A DNA stretch of 42,940 bases from Sulfuricurvum sp. (GTDB taxonomy: Bacteria > Campylobacterota > Campylobacteria > Campylobacterales > Sulfurimonadaceae): NCBI RefSeq assembly GCF_028712165.1, contig NZ_JAQTQR010000014.1, positions 1 through 42,940 of the forward strand, written 5' to 3'. The position numbers and the translations under genes were made by a program. The notes under the pieces are model-generated. The model was not told the origin of the DNA. It searched no databases and saw nothing but the letters and a program-made list of their open reading frames with translations. Numbering within the stretch: the first letter of the stretch is position 1; every line of letters starts with the position of its first letter. Shown one piece after another: positions 20,455 to 29,044 of the stretch.

Positions 20455-20673
20455 ATGGCAAAAGATGATGTCATTGAAGTAGACGGAAAGATTATTGAGG
20501 CACTACCAAACGCAACGTTTCGTGTTGAGTTGCCTAACGGTCATGTTATTTTGTGTCACATCGCAGGTAAAATGCGAATGCACTACATTAAAATCCTCCC
20601 TGGGGATACGGTGAAAATCGAACTTACCCCTTACAGCCTGGACAAAGGGCGAATTACCTATCGCTACAAATAA
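20455..20673 (+). CDS. infA: Translation initiation factor IF-1
   Basis: IF-1 is a single S1/OB-fold protein that binds the 30S A site during initiation. The 72-aa length is exact, and the blocks [37 protein letters not shown] and [11 protein letters not shown] are diagnostic. The ATG at 20455 follows AAAGGAA; an open frame upstream overlaps map and is not used. It is followed by upp, not the rpmJ-rpsM-rpsK block found in many relatives. Confidence 0.98.
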   Translation: MAKDDVIEVDGKIIEALPNATFRVELPNGHVILCHIAGKMRMHYIKILPGDTVKIELTPYSLDKGRITYRYK

Positions 20674-20708
20674 GTGTCACTGCTTAGGCAGTCGGCATAC
20701 TTATATAC

Positions 20709-20714
20709 TATAAT
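20709..20714 (+). promoter_or_regulatory. Putative -10 box of upp
   Basis: A perfect TATAAT lies 25 nt upstream of the upp start codon, but no good -35 hexamer is at the standard distance. Just upstream, ACTGC-TTAG-GCAGT (20679-20692) is a short inverted repeat. Confidence 0.45.
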
Positions 20715-20739
20715 AGTGCATCTTTTTGAAAGAGAAATT

Positions 20740-21360
20740 ATGCACACTCATCCAGAACACCCCCTTCTACAATCGTTAGTGAATACACTGCGAGATATAA
20801 CTATTTCCCCTTTAACCTTTCGTCACACGATCCATGAAATAACAAAAATATTGCTCTATGAAGCCATGAGAACCTTTCCTATGAAACCGTATACGGTGAT
20901 GTCATGGCGAGGAGAACAAAATGTCCAGAGAATTGATGAATCTGAGATTATGGTTGTATCGGTATTGAGAGCGGCCTTACCGATGCATGACGCCGTTATT
21001 GACACACTGACTTATTCGGTATCAGGATTTTTAGGAATTAAACGAGATGAAATTACGCATAAAAGTCATCTCTACTATGACCGAGTTGGTGATTGCAGCG
21101 GGAAAACCGTCATTTTGGTTGATCCGATGATCGCAACAGGCGGATCATTGTGTGATGCGATTGAAATTTTGGAAAAAAAAGGGGCGGATAAAATTATTTC
21201 TCTTAATATTATCGCTTCGCCAGAGGGACTTGGTATTATCGAGGAAAGATATCCGAATATCGAAATTTTCATTGCTCAAATCGATGAGAGACTGGATGAA
21301 AATAAATTTATTATTCCGGGACTGGGTGATGCGGGTGATCGGGCATTTAATACCTTGTAA
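20740..21360 (+). CDS. upp: Uracil phosphoribosyltransferase
   Basis: Family role: salvage of uracil with PRPP to UMP. The 206-aa protein has the PRPP-binding loop ILVDPMIATGGSLCDAI near residues 126-142, and the C-terminal uracil-binding block IPGLGDAGDRAFNT. The frame is open 22 codons further upstream, but the ATG at 20740 has a GAAAGAGAA site and fits the family length. Confidence 0.95.
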   Translation: MHTHPEHPLLQSLVNTLRDITISPLTFRHTIHEITKILLYEAMRTFPMKPYTVMSWRGEQNVQRIDESEIMVVSVLRAALPMHDAVIDTLTYSVSGFLGIKRDEITHKSHLYYDRVGDCSGKTVILVDPMIATGGSLCDAIEILEKKGADKIISLNIIASPEGLGIIEERYPNIEIFIAQIDERLDENKFIIPGLGDAGDRAFNTL

Positions 21361-21361
21361 T

Positions 21362-22006
21362 ATGGAAAAAATAATGCGATGGATAATTTTGCTTCTGTGG
21401 GTTGGATACGCTAGTACTTTACTGGCAGATGAAGCAAAAAGCAAAGAAGCTCAAAAATCCTTTTGGGAAACCTATACATCAGCGCTGCGCGGCGATAAAG
21501 TATCGCAGTTCAATGTGGGGGTGATCTATGAACGGGGAATCGGTGTGGATCAGAATCAATCTATGGCCGCACAATGGTATCAAAAAGCAGCCGAACAGGG
21601 TCATGTGGATGCACAGTACAATCTAGCGATTATGTACGTCAGCGGACGGGGTGTGGATCAAAACACAACTGCCGGAATGATGTGGCTAGCTTCTGCTGCA
21701 AAGAGTGGAGATAAAGAGTCAAAAAAACTTTTACTGGAAGTAATCGACGGTAAGTATGACAAATTTGCCAAACCAAAACTGGATAAGGGCGTTTCGATTA
21801 CCGCATTACGGATGAAAACGGTTAAAGATACTGTGATATGCGATAGCGCGGGAGAATGCAGTCCTATTAAAGCGCATACAACGGTAACGTCAAAGATAAA
21901 AAACGGCAAATACTATAAGGTAAGCGGAGTCGGCGGGAAAAACGGGTGGGAAGCGTATGAAAAAGAGGGTTGGATAGAGGAAAGCAGCGTTGAAATTCAA
22001 CGCTGA
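21362..22006 (+). CDS. Sel1-repeat protein with signal peptide
   Basis: The 214-aa protein starts with a signal peptide (WIILLLWVGYASTLLA, cleavage near residue 22), then about two Sel1-like repeats: VSQFNVGVIYERGIGVDQN and VDAQYNLAIMYVSGRGVDQN each lead into a second helix. The C-terminal 80 residues contain a VICDSAGECSPI loop and resemble a bacterial SH3-like domain; this part is inferred. It is likely periplasmic and a protein-interaction scaffold. The ATG at 21362 is 1 nt after upp but has no clear ribosome site; the ATG at 21374 is an alternative. Confidence 0.8.
   Translation: MEKIMRWIILLLWVGYASTLLADEAKSKEAQKSFWETYTSALRGDKVSQFNVGVIYERGIGVDQNQSMAAQWYQKAAEQGHVDAQYNLAIMYVSGRGVDQNTTAGMMWLASAAKSGDKESKKLLLEVIDGKYDKFAKPKLDKGVSITALRMKTVKDTVICDSAGECSPIKAHTTVTSKIKNGKYYKVSGVGGKNGWEAYEKEGWIEESSVEIQR
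21985..22005. terminator. Hairpin at the convergent gene ends (weak terminator candidate)
   Basis: CAGCGTTG and CAACGCTG form an 8-bp stem with a 5-nt loop overlapping the last codons and stop of the Sel1 gene. There is no good T-run on either strand, so intrinsic termination is unsure. Confidence 0.35.
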
Positions 22007-22015
22007 ATTAAACTG

Positions 22016-22330
22016 TTATTTGATGTAGCTGCAGCAGTAATCGCAGATTGTTTTGACTTTGAGATTAAATGAACTGTTAGCAGGAACTTCAAAACTTTCC
22101 GGTCCTTTGATTGTAATCCATTCCTCTGAGCCAGGAAGCTGAATATCCATCTCTCCGCTCATGATCTCCATGATCTCTTTATCGCCTGTACCGAAAGTGT
22201 ATTCTCCAGGAGCCATTATTCCGAGGGTTTTGACACTTCCGTCGGCAAATTGGATTGTACGGCTGGAAACTTTTCCGTCAAAATAGAGATTGGCTTTTTT
22301 GATGATGGTGACATTTTCAAATTGAGACAT
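22016..22330 (-). CDS. ppnP: Pyrimidine/purine nucleoside phosphorylase PpnP
   Basis: Family role: small cupin-fold phosphorylase (formerly DUF1255/YaiE) that splits nucleosides with phosphate. The 104-aa protein contains the family blocks [17 protein letters not shown] near residues 13-29, [14 protein letters not shown] and [20 protein letters not shown]. The ATG at 22330 is preceded by AAAGGACC; a longer frame overlaps the upstream gene. The TGA-proximal end carries CDYCCSYIK, a slightly Cys-rich tail. Confidence 0.88.
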   Translation of the reverse strand: MSQFENVTIIKKANLYFDGKVSSRTIQFADGSVKTLGIMAPGEYTFGTGDKEIMEIMSGEMDIQLPGSEEWITIKGPESFEVPANSSFNLKVKTICDYCCSYIK

Positions 22331-22358
22331 AGTGGTCCTTTTTAAATTAATGGCGCAA

Positions 22359-22574
22359 TTATAGCGGATTGAGTTCTTGCTTGATCTTTTTAGGCAAGTG
22401 GGCAAATGGGAAATCAGTTACGATTTTTGTCTCTTTCCCATCGTTAACATGAACTTCCAAAAGCATGGTGTCACGATTGAAACTGATGAGCGTATAGGTT
22501 CGATCATCTTCACTGTAAACGAGATTACGAGCTTTTAGGTGGCTAAAAGGGCTTTTGCGTGGTCTATATCCCAT
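22359..22574 (-). CDS. Small hypothetical protein (71 aa)
   Basis: I do not recognise a family. The protein is basic at the N-terminus ([17 protein letters not shown]) and then alternates short strands and turns; no membrane segment or signal peptide is visible. The ATG at 22574 overlaps the end of the CvfB-like gene by 11 nt and has AGGAG 10 nt upstream. It lies between the CvfB-like gene and ppnP on the same strand and probably belongs to that operon. Confidence 0.65.
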   Translation of the reverse strand: MGYRPRKSPFSHLKARNLVYSEDDRTYTLISFNRDTMLLEVHVNDGKETKIVTDFPFAHLPKKIKQELNPL

Positions 22575-23403
22575 AAATTCCGTTCTCCTGAACTGTTATT
22601 TTTTTACTCTCTACGAGTTGTGTCAATGCACTTTTGAAATTCTTTTTACTGAGTCCAAACGTTTTTTGAATCAAATCCGGATCGCTTTTATAGTTGTACG
22701 GAAGCATTCCGCCGTTGGCTTTGATCATCGAGAGGATTTTATCCGCTGCTGTGGAGGCTTTTGCTTTTCCGATCATCTGAAGAGAGAGATCAAGTTTGCC
22801 GTCCGGACGCAGCACTTTTACAAACCCGTTTTTGATCTGTCCGACACGGACATCTTCAAAAATCTCATTCGCATAAATCATCCCCTCGTACTTGTGCTCT
22901 ACAATCACTTTGTACCCCATAGGAGTTTTGGCGATGATCATAAAACTGACGGGGGTATTAGGATAAAAACTTTTAGGAGGGGTTTCTAACGCCCCGCTGA
23001 TTTTTTCGGTTCCCACAAGTCGGTTAGTCTGTTCATCGAGGATGACGCGGACAAGTCGCTTTTCTCCAACGACAAACGGCCGTTTCTGAAGGGTTCGGGG
23101 AACAAAAAGGTCTTTCGGCAATCCCCAGTTAACAAATGCACCGATAGGGGTGGTATCAACTACTTCGACAAATGCAATTTCACCCAGCATCGCTTTAGGC
23201 ATTACGGTTGTCGCAACAGGGCGGTCTTCACTGTCGGTATAGACAAACACATCGATCGTATCGCCGATATGCATAGTGTCTGTTACGTATTGATTCGGCA
23301 ATAAAATATCGCTCTCATCCAACGCGCGTAAAAAAAGTCCGGGTGTCGTGTCCCGGTCGATAACGAGGATATTGATTTCCCCGATTTTTAGTGTTTCATT
23401 CAT
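22564..23403 (-). CDS. CvfB-like S1 RNA-binding protein
   Basis: The 279-aa protein resembles CvfB (YitL): tandem S1-type OB folds, for example IAFVEVVDTTPIGAFVNWGL near 83-102 and the third block near residues 165-215, then a C-terminal winged helix (DPDLIQKTFGLSKKNFKSAL). CvfB in Gram-positive bacteria is an RNA-binding regulator of virulence factors; the role here is unknown. The ATG at 23403 has no Shine-Dalgarno sequence, and a perfect TATAAT ends only 7 nt upstream, suggesting a leaderless mRNA. Confidence 0.85.
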   Translation of the reverse strand: MNETLKIGEINILVIDRDTTPGLFLRALDESDILLPNQYVTDTMHIGDTIDVFVYTDSEDRPVATTVMPKAMLGEIAFVEVVDTTPIGAFVNWGLPKDLFVPRTLQKRPFVVGEKRLVRVILDEQTNRLVGTEKISGALETPPKSFYPNTPVSFMIIAKTPMGYKVIVEHKYEGMIYANEIFEDVRVGQIKNGFVKVLRPDGKLDLSLQMIGKAKASTAADKILSMIKANGGMLPYNYKSDPDLIQKTFGLSKKNFKSALTQLVESKKITVQENGIYGI

Positions 23404-23406
23404 GGG

Positions 23407-23416
23407 TATAATTATA
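23407..23416. promoter_or_regulatory. Palindromic -10 box shared by divergent genes
   Basis: TATAATTATA reads TATAAT on both strands. On plus it is 33 nt from the SDR start codon and allows a normal leader; on minus it is 7 nt from the CvfB-like ATG. No strong -35 is visible on either side. Confidence 0.5.
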
Positions 23417-23444
23417 TCGACTATTTGCTTGCGGGAGAAAAAGG

Positions 23445-24197
23445 GTGAGAATTGTAATAACAGGTGCAAGCAGCGGTTTAGGTGAAGCGTTGGCGCTTCA
23501 TTATGCGTCGAAAGAGAATACATTGGTATTAATCGCACGCAGGGAAGATAGGTTGGCGGATGTGGCCGATCGATGCCGTGAGAGAGGTGCTGAAGTCGAA
23601 ATACTTGTGGCAGACGTCAATAATTTTAAGCAAATGGGGGAAATTGGGGGAAGATTATGCGAAAAGACGATTGACCGTATCATTCTCAATGCCGGAATTT
23701 CGGTCGGGCATAGCGGCGGAGTAACACCGTTTGAGGATTTTCACCGCTTGTTTCAAACCAACTTTCTGAGTGTTCACGCATTATTAGAACCGATCATCCC
23801 GAAAGTGATCGCTCAAGGGCATGGAGAAATCGTCTTTATCTCATCGCTTGCTTCAATACTTACGATGCCGACCTCGATCGCATACAGCAGTTCCAAAAGG
23901 GCACTTAATGCGTATGCCGAAGGGTTACATCATCAGCTGAAACCTCATGGTATAAATGTAATGACGATTATGCCGGGATTTATCGATTCGGAAATGACAC
24001 AGAAGAATCGTTTTAAGATGCCGTTTTTAATGAAAACGGAAGAAGGCATAGCGCGGATCACCCATGCGATTGAACGGAAAAAAATACGGTACGCTTTCCC
24101 TTTTAGGTTTTACTTAATGATTCGAATTGTCTCACTATTTCCGCAGTCCTTAAGAGACAAAATTGTACACTTCACTAATTTTAAAAAGGGTGCATAA
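23445..24197 (+). CDS. Short-chain dehydrogenase/reductase
   Basis: The 250-aa classical SDR has the cofactor motif TGASSGLG at 6-13, NAG near residue 82 (RIILNAGIS), a catalytic Ser in FISSLAS and YSSSK as the active-site Tyr/Lys pair. The substrate is unknown. It resembles the DltE/YqjQ-type SDRs with a C-terminal hydrophobic patch (YLMIRIVSLFP) that may touch the membrane. Translation starts at GTG, supported by GGGAG. It stands alone upstream of the formate dehydrogenase-like gene. Confidence 0.88.
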   Translation: MRIVITGASSGLGEALALHYASKENTLVLIARREDRLADVADRCRERGAEVEILVADVNNFKQMGEIGGRLCEKTIDRIILNAGISVGHSGGVTPFEDFHRLFQTNFLSVHALLEPIIPKVIAQGHGEIVFISSLASILTMPTSIAYSSSKRALNAYAEGLHHQLKPHGINVMTIMPGFIDSEMTQKNRFKMPFLMKTEEGIARITHAIERKKIRYAFPFRFYLMIRIVSLFPQSLRDKIVHFTNFKKGA

Positions 24198-24221
24198 CCC
24201 GTACTATCAAGGAAATATCCG

Positions 24222-26297
24222 ATGGTTATCGACAGCGTATGTACCTATTGCGGCGTAGGATGTGATATTTCCGCTGAGGTGGAGGACAATAAGATCCAAA
24301 AAATCTTTGCCAAAGAAGAGGGCGTTGTCTCTCAAGGGCGGTTATGTATTAAAGGAAAGCAGGGCTGGGATTTCGTTACTCATGCTAAACGGCTTCGTAA
24401 TGCACGGGTTCGAAAATCTTTTTTAGCCAAAAATGCCGCATTGTTTGCCGATCTGGATATGGATTATCTGGAACCTGTCGATCATGATTTTTACGAGATC
24501 AGTTACGAGAGTGCGTATGAACTCGTCGCCCGCAAACTCAGATCCATCACCGATGAGTTTGGTTCACACAGTTTTGCCGCTATCGGCGGTGCGCGCACCA
24601 GCTGTGAGGGCTCTTATCTATTCCAGCACTTTACCCGCCACGTCGTCGGTTCACCGCACGTTGACAACTGCGCTCGCGTTTGTCACTCACCATCCCTTAA
24701 GGGGATGCGTACGACGATCGGAGAGGGGGCGATGACCAATCCATTCGATGATATTTATGAAGCTGAGTATATGGTAGTCATGGGTTCCAATACCACCGAA
24801 GGACACCCGATCGTCGCCAATCGTATGCTTGATGTTATCAAACAAAAAAATATTGAGTTGGCTGTCTTGGATGTGCGCCGTATCCAGCTTTCAAAATCAG
24901 CAACGAATCATTTGAGTATCCCCTATGAAGCCAATCTGATGATTCTCAATATGTTGGCGTATGTCATCATAAGCGAGAATCTCGTCAATACCGAATTTGT
25001 GAATAGCCGCACCAAGGGGTATGAGGAGTATAAACACTCTATTTTAAACGATCCGTTTGCTAATCCAGAGTATCTTCTCCAAATCCCGGGATATGAATCG
25101 CTTGCGGAAGAGATTCGTATTGTCGCTCGTAAATACGCCACCCGTAAAAGTCTTTTTTTCTGGGGTCTTGGGATTACCGAACATCTGGACGGTTCGTACG
25201 CCGTTATGGCAATTACCCATTTGGCGATGCTGACCGGAAATATCGGCAAGCGCGGAGCAGGATTGATGCCGCTTCGGGGACAGAACAACGTGCAGGGAAC
25301 ATGTGATGTCGGGATGCTGCCATATTATGCTCCGGATTACCAACCGCCTAAAGAGGTGGGGATGATGACTCCTGATCTGATCGATGCAATGGTCGATGGA
25401 AAGATCAAGGCACTTTATAACATCAGCGAAGACATCGCCCATATCCATCCGAACCAAAATAAAATTCACGCTGCTTTGGGAAATCTCGATCTTTTGGTTG
25501 TGAATGAACTTTTTGATAACGAAATTACCAAATTCGCCGACATCATCTTCGGAGTAAAAAGTGCGTATGAGAAAACGGGTGTCTATGTGAATGCCGAACG
25601 CCGTCTGCATCTCTCTCAGCCTCTTATCCATGTCATGATGCCGGATGATTGGGAAGTAATCGCCGAAATATCCAAACGTTACGGGACCGATTTGGGCGTT
25701 AAAACTTCTCGTGATGTTTGGGAAAAAGTAAGGGTCGATGCCCCTATGCGCTTTGGCGGGGCAAGTTACGAAAAACTCGAAGCCAATCGCTTGCGCGGGT
25801 TACAATGGCCGGTGCAGGAAGAGGATATGCCGGTATTGCATATCGGAGAGTTCCGAACCAAAGACGGATTCGGAACATTTCGTTATAAACAATATGAGCC
25901 TAGAGGTCAGGTCGCTGAACTCTTAAAGGCTTCAACACATGAAGGATATTACCTTACAACCGGGCGTGTACTCGTCCATTACAACAACAGTGCACAAACT
26001 AATGCGTGTGATAAACTAAGCCGTTCCCACAGTGAAGATACATTACTCGTAAGTGTAGAAGATGAAGATTTCTTCGAGTATAAAGACTTTGTGGTCCTCA
26101 AAAGCGAATACGGGCAAACTGCCCCTTTGAGGGTAAAAGTGAGTTCAACGGTCAAAAAAGGGACCCTTTTTACCACATTCCACCACGCTAAGAGCAATAT
26201 TAACTTTCTGTTTGGAGATGAAGCGGACGAATTGATTAAAACGGCACGATTCAAATCAATCAAAGTCGAGGTAATCAAACCCGACTATCTGGAGTAG
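24222..26297 (+). CDS. Stand-alone formate dehydrogenase-like molybdopterin oxidoreductase (Cys type)
   Basis: The 691-aa protein is a DMSO-reductase-family molybdoenzyme: a [4Fe-4S] site from C7, C10, C14 and C42 with the following K44 (CIKGK), then the active-site block NCARVCHSPSLKG in which C154 takes the place of the selenocysteine of FdhF and is followed by the conserved H155. GEGAMTNPF and LRGQNNVQGTCDVG further support a formate dehydrogenase over a nitrate reductase. No Tat signal is present, so it is cytoplasmic. No FeS, diaphorase or cytochrome partner gene is adjacent; the electron acceptor is unknown. Confidence 0.82.
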   Translation: MVIDSVCTYCGVGCDISAEVEDNKIQKIFAKEEGVVSQGRLCIKGKQGWDFVTHAKRLRNARVRKSFLAKNAALFADLDMDYLEPVDHDFYEISYESAYELVARKLRSITDEFGSHSFAAIGGARTSCEGSYLFQHFTRHVVGSPHVDNCARVCHSPSLKGMRTTIGEGAMTNPFDDIYEAEYMVVMGSNTTEGHPIVANRMLDVIKQKNIELAVLDVRRIQLSKSATNHLSIPYEANLMILNMLAYVIISENLVNTEFVNSRTKGYEEYKHSILNDPFANPEYLLQIPGYESLAEEIRIVARKYATRKSLFFWGLGITEHLDGSYAVMAITHLAMLTGNIGKRGAGLMPLRGQNNVQGTCDVGMLPYYAPDYQPPKEVGMMTPDLIDAMVDGKIKALYNISEDIAHIHPNQNKIHAALGNLDLLVVNELFDNEITKFADIIFGVKSAYEKTGVYVNAERRLHLSQPLIHVMMPDDWEVIAEISKRYGTDLGVKTSRDVWEKVRVDAPMRFGGASYEKLEANRLRGLQWPVQEEDMPVLHIGEFRTKDGFGTFRYKQYEPRGQVAELLKASTHEGYYLTTGRVLVHYNNSAQTNACDKLSRSHSEDTLLVSVEDEDFFEYKDFVVLKSEYGQTAPLRVKVSSTVKKGTLFTTFHHAKSNINFLFGDEADELIKTARFKSIKVEVIKPDYLE

Positions 26298-26299
26298 TT

Positions 26300-26632
26300 G
26301 TGCACACACGCGCTCGTGGCAATATTGCAGAAGAGCGCGGGTGTGAGTATTTACGAAACAAAGGGCTTCGTATCATCGATCGTAACGTCTACAACCGTTT
26401 TGGGGAGATCGATATTATTGCTATGCACAATAATGTGCTCCACTTTGTCGAAGTGAAAAGTGCAATGAGTTATGAGCAGGCTGTGAACAATATCACCCCT
26501 GCAAAACTGCAAAAATTAAACCGGACGATTCAAACCTATCTTCAGCAAAAACGGCTCAATCTTGATTATTGTATCGATGCACTCATTATCACAGATGACG
26601 AGATAGAGTGGATTGAAAACATTACCCTTTAA
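26300..26632 (+). CDS. YraN/UPF0102 family endonuclease-like protein
   Basis: The 110-aa protein has a compact PD-(D/E)XK-like fold: RGNIAEERGCEYLRNKG at the start, FGEIDIIA with the metal-binding Asp near residue 36, and FVEVKSA with the E-x-K pair near 50-52. UPF0102 proteins are often encoded near rnhB in other bacteria, but their role is unsettled. It begins with GTG 2 nt after the formate dehydrogenase stop, using GGAG inside that gene's end. Confidence 0.88.
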   Translation: MHTRARGNIAEERGCEYLRNKGLRIIDRNVYNRFGEIDIIAMHNNVLHFVEVKSAMSYEQAVNNITPAKLQKLNRTIQTYLQQKRLNLDYCIDALIITDDEIEWIENITL

Positions 26633-26694
26633 CTCCTTTTCCCTGAGAAAAAATGTGAGAGTATTGTAATAAGTCATTTTAAAGATTGTGGCGT

Positions 26695-26700
26695 TATAAT
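26695..26700 (+). promoter_or_regulatory. Putative -10 box of trxA
   Basis: A perfect TATAAT lies 34 nt upstream of the trxA ATG. The -35 region is poor, so the promoter may need an activator or an upstream element. Confidence 0.5.
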
Positions 26701-26734
26701 GACCCCATATAAACATTGAACTCAAGGAAGTCAC

Positions 26735-27052
26735 ATGGCTAAATACACAGAATTGACAGTATCTAATTTTGACGAAGTAACCAAAGAAGGTGTTTCATTG
26801 GTAGATTTTTGGGCTCCATGGTGTGGACCTTGCCGTATGATCGCTCCGGTTATCGAAGAGTTGGCAGGCGAATTTGAAGGGAAAGCAAAAATCTGTAAAG
26901 TAAATACAGATGAAGAACAAGATATCGCTGTAAAATACGGTATTCGTTCTATCCCTACAATTCTTTTCTTCAAAAACGGTGAAGTTGTTGAACAAATGGT
27001 TGGTGCCGCATCAAAACAAGCGTTTGCGGATAAACTAAACGCTTTACTGTAA
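26735..27052 (+). CDS. trxA: Thioredoxin
   Basis: Cytoplasmic disulfide reductase. The 105-aa protein has the WCGPC active site at residues 29-33, the preceding VDFWAP strand and the cis-Pro loop [15 protein letters not shown] 7 nt upstream fixes the start. The partner reductase trxB is the next gene, 186 nt downstream but with its own leader. Confidence 0.98.
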   Translation: MAKYTELTVSNFDEVTKEGVSLVDFWAPWCGPCRMIAPVIEELAGEFEGKAKICKVNTDEEQDIAVKYGIRSIPTILFFKNGEVVEQMVGAASKQAFADKLNALL

Positions 27053-27064
27053 TCTTTCTTTTTT

Positions 27065-27092
27065 AGAAGAATGGGAATAATATCCCTCTTCT
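27065..27092. repeat. Hairpin-forming inverted repeat after trxA
   Basis: AGAAGA pairs with TCTTCT and GGGA with TCCC, with a two-base bulge and a 6-nt loop. No T-run follows on the plus strand, so it could stabilise the trxA mRNA 3' end rather than terminate. Confidence 0.4.
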
Positions 27093-27238
27093 GAACCCTC
27101 TGTGAATTATTTAATACATTTATTTTAATTATAAATGAAATCTTAACTTTTTACCCCTTCCTCCCTCAAAAGTACCTCTTTATTTATTACACTGTATCAT
27201 ATACTTATATGAACGTTTTCAAAAACAGGAGATTACGG

Positions 27239-28177
27239 ATGTTGGATTGTGCGATTATCGGAGGAGGGCCTGCGGGATTGACTGCAGGCTTGTATACGAC
27301 ACGCGGTGGCTTGGAAAACGTTACGATGTTTGAAAAAGGGATGCCGGGCGGCCAGATTACGATGAGTTCTGAAATCGAAAACTATCCGGGTGTGACAGGT
27401 CATATTACCGGAATGGATTTGATGATTCCGTGGCCTGAGCAGTGCCAACGTTTCGGACTTAAACATGAGATGTCGGAAGTGAGTCGTGTTTCACGTCGCG
27501 AAGACGGTATTTTTTTGGTTCAAAAATCCGATGGCAGCGTTGATGAAGCTACGAGTGTTATCGTTTGTACCGGTTCAACCCCGAAACGGGCAGGATTTGC
27601 AGGTGAGGATACTTTTTTTGGACGGGGTGTCAGTACCTGCGCAACCTGTGACGGTTTTTTCTACAAAGGAAAAGAAGTCGCGGTGATCGGCGGAGGGGAT
27701 ACCGCTCTCGAAGAAGCACTCTATCTGGCAAAAATTTGTTCTAAAGTGTATTTGATTCATCGTCGTGATACGTTCCGCTCTGCACCGAATACGATAGCGA
27801 GAGTCAAAGAAACGGCCAATATCGAGTTGGTGTTAAATGCAACACCGCAAGAGGTTGTCGGTGACAAAATGGGTGTTAATGGAATCCATGTGAAGTTACA
27901 AGACGGGACTGTGCGTCAAATTGATGTTCCCGGTATCTTTGTTTTCGTCGGAAATAATGTAAATAATCAAGTATTGATTCAAGAAGACGGCAGCTTTTTG
28001 TGTGAAATGACCCCATGGGGAGAAGTGAAAGTCGATTTGAGTATGAAAACGTCTGTTCCAGGCCTTTATGCAGCCGGAGATATGCGTGCCGAAGCGCCTA
28101 AACAAGTGGTATGTGCCGCAGGTGACGGTGCAGTAGCTGCATTGCAGGCAATTGCATATGTAGACGGACACCATTAA
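27239..28177 (+). CDS. trxB: Thioredoxin reductase
   Basis: NADPH-dependent flavoprotein that reduces thioredoxin. The 312-aa protein has the FAD motif [14 protein letters not shown] near residues 6-19, the NADPH motif [13 protein letters not shown], the redox pair C134-A-T-C137 and the C-terminal FAD block GLYAAGDMR. The ATG at 27239 has AGGAG 7 nt upstream; an ATG ten codons earlier is also in frame but lacks a ribosome site. Confidence 0.96.
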   Translation: MLDCAIIGGGPAGLTAGLYTTRGGLENVTMFEKGMPGGQITMSSEIENYPGVTGHITGMDLMIPWPEQCQRFGLKHEMSEVSRVSRREDGIFLVQKSDGSVDEATSVIVCTGSTPKRAGFAGEDTFFGRGVSTCATCDGFFYKGKEVAVIGGGDTALEEALYLAKICSKVYLIHRRDTFRSAPNTIARVKETANIELVLNATPQEVVGDKMGVNGIHVKLQDGTVRQIDVPGIFVFVGNNVNNQVLIQEDGSFLCEMTPWGEVKVDLSMKTSVPGLYAAGDMRAEAPKQVVCAAGDGAVAALQAIAYVDGHH

Positions 28178-28262
28178 CATTTTTTAATGAGGCCGTTTAC
28201 GCCCTTTTTAAAGACGAAGAGGGTAAAATATCTTTATTAATGTTTGAATAGGGATGATACAT

Positions 28263-29033
28263 ATGATTAGAGCAGGTGTATTTGGCGCTGGCGGGCGTGT
28301 GGGGAAACTATTGATTGAAGATTTACGCCATGAAAGTGAGATTTCATTAGGGGCAGTATATGTCCGTAATGAACTCAATTTTTCAATCGATCCTTCTGTT
28401 ATGGTAACGAATGATATGGCGACATTGCTCAAAGGGTGCGATGTAGTTATCGATTTTTCTTTGCCGGAAGCAACACAGGTTTTGCTTGAAAAGGCGATTG
28501 AGTATCCAAAACCTTTGGTAATCGGAACAACGGGATTGGATACTCATCAGATGAACCTGCTTAAAACAGCGAGTGAATCGATGCCTATCTTGTATGCGAC
28601 GAATATGTCTTTAGGGGTAGCATTACTCAATCAACTTGTTCATATAGCTTCTAAAACACTTGATGGTTTTGATATTGAGATTGTTGAGCAGCATCACCGC
28701 CATAAAAAAGATGCCCCAAGCGGTACAGCCCTGACATTGGCTCATTCTGCAGCAGCAGGACGAAATCTTGATTTAGATGCGGTACGTGTCAGCGGACGTA
28801 ACGGAAATATCGGTGAGCGTTCCAAAGACGAGATTGCAGTGATGGCATTGCGCGGCGGAGATATTGTCGGGCGCCATACGGTAGGTTTTTACAATGACGG
28901 CGAATTCATTGAGCTTCACCACACCGCAACTACCCGTAACACCTTTTCAAAGGGTGCTATTCGTGCCGCAAAATGGCTAGCCGGAAAACCAAACGGTTTA
29001 TACAGTATTCAAGACTGTTTAGAACTTGCATAA
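28263..29033 (+). CDS. dapB: 4-hydroxy-tetrahydrodipicolinate reductase
   Basis: Family role: NAD(P)H-dependent step of lysine and meso-diaminopimelate synthesis. The 256-aa protein has the nucleotide-binding [11 protein letters not shown] near residues 5-15, the substrate/catalytic block [15 protein letters not shown] near 139-153 and the C-terminal [14 protein letters not shown]. Of two in-frame ATGs (28254 and 28263) the second is chosen because the AGGG ribosome site abuts the first. It precedes purF by 11 nt. Confidence 0.96.
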   Translation: MIRAGVFGAGGRVGKLLIEDLRHESEISLGAVYVRNELNFSIDPSVMVTNDMATLLKGCDVVIDFSLPEATQVLLEKAIEYPKPLVIGTTGLDTHQMNLLKTASESMPILYATNMSLGVALLNQLVHIASKTLDGFDIEIVEQHHRHKKDAPSGTALTLAHSAAAGRNLDLDAVRVSGRNGNIGERSKDEIAVMALRGGDIVGRHTVGFYNDGEFIELHHTATTRNTFSKGAIRAAKWLAGKPNGLYSIQDCLELA

Positions 29034-29044
29034 GGAAACACACA

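Noticed and set aside
25044-25631. Minus-strand open frame of 195 codons inside the formate dehydrogenase-like gene
   Set aside because: Antisense to conserved molybdoenzyme blocks; composition is not protein-like.
28178-28262. Intrinsic terminator after trxB
   Set aside because: A GGC/GCC pairing before CTTTTT is only 3-4 bp, too weak to list.
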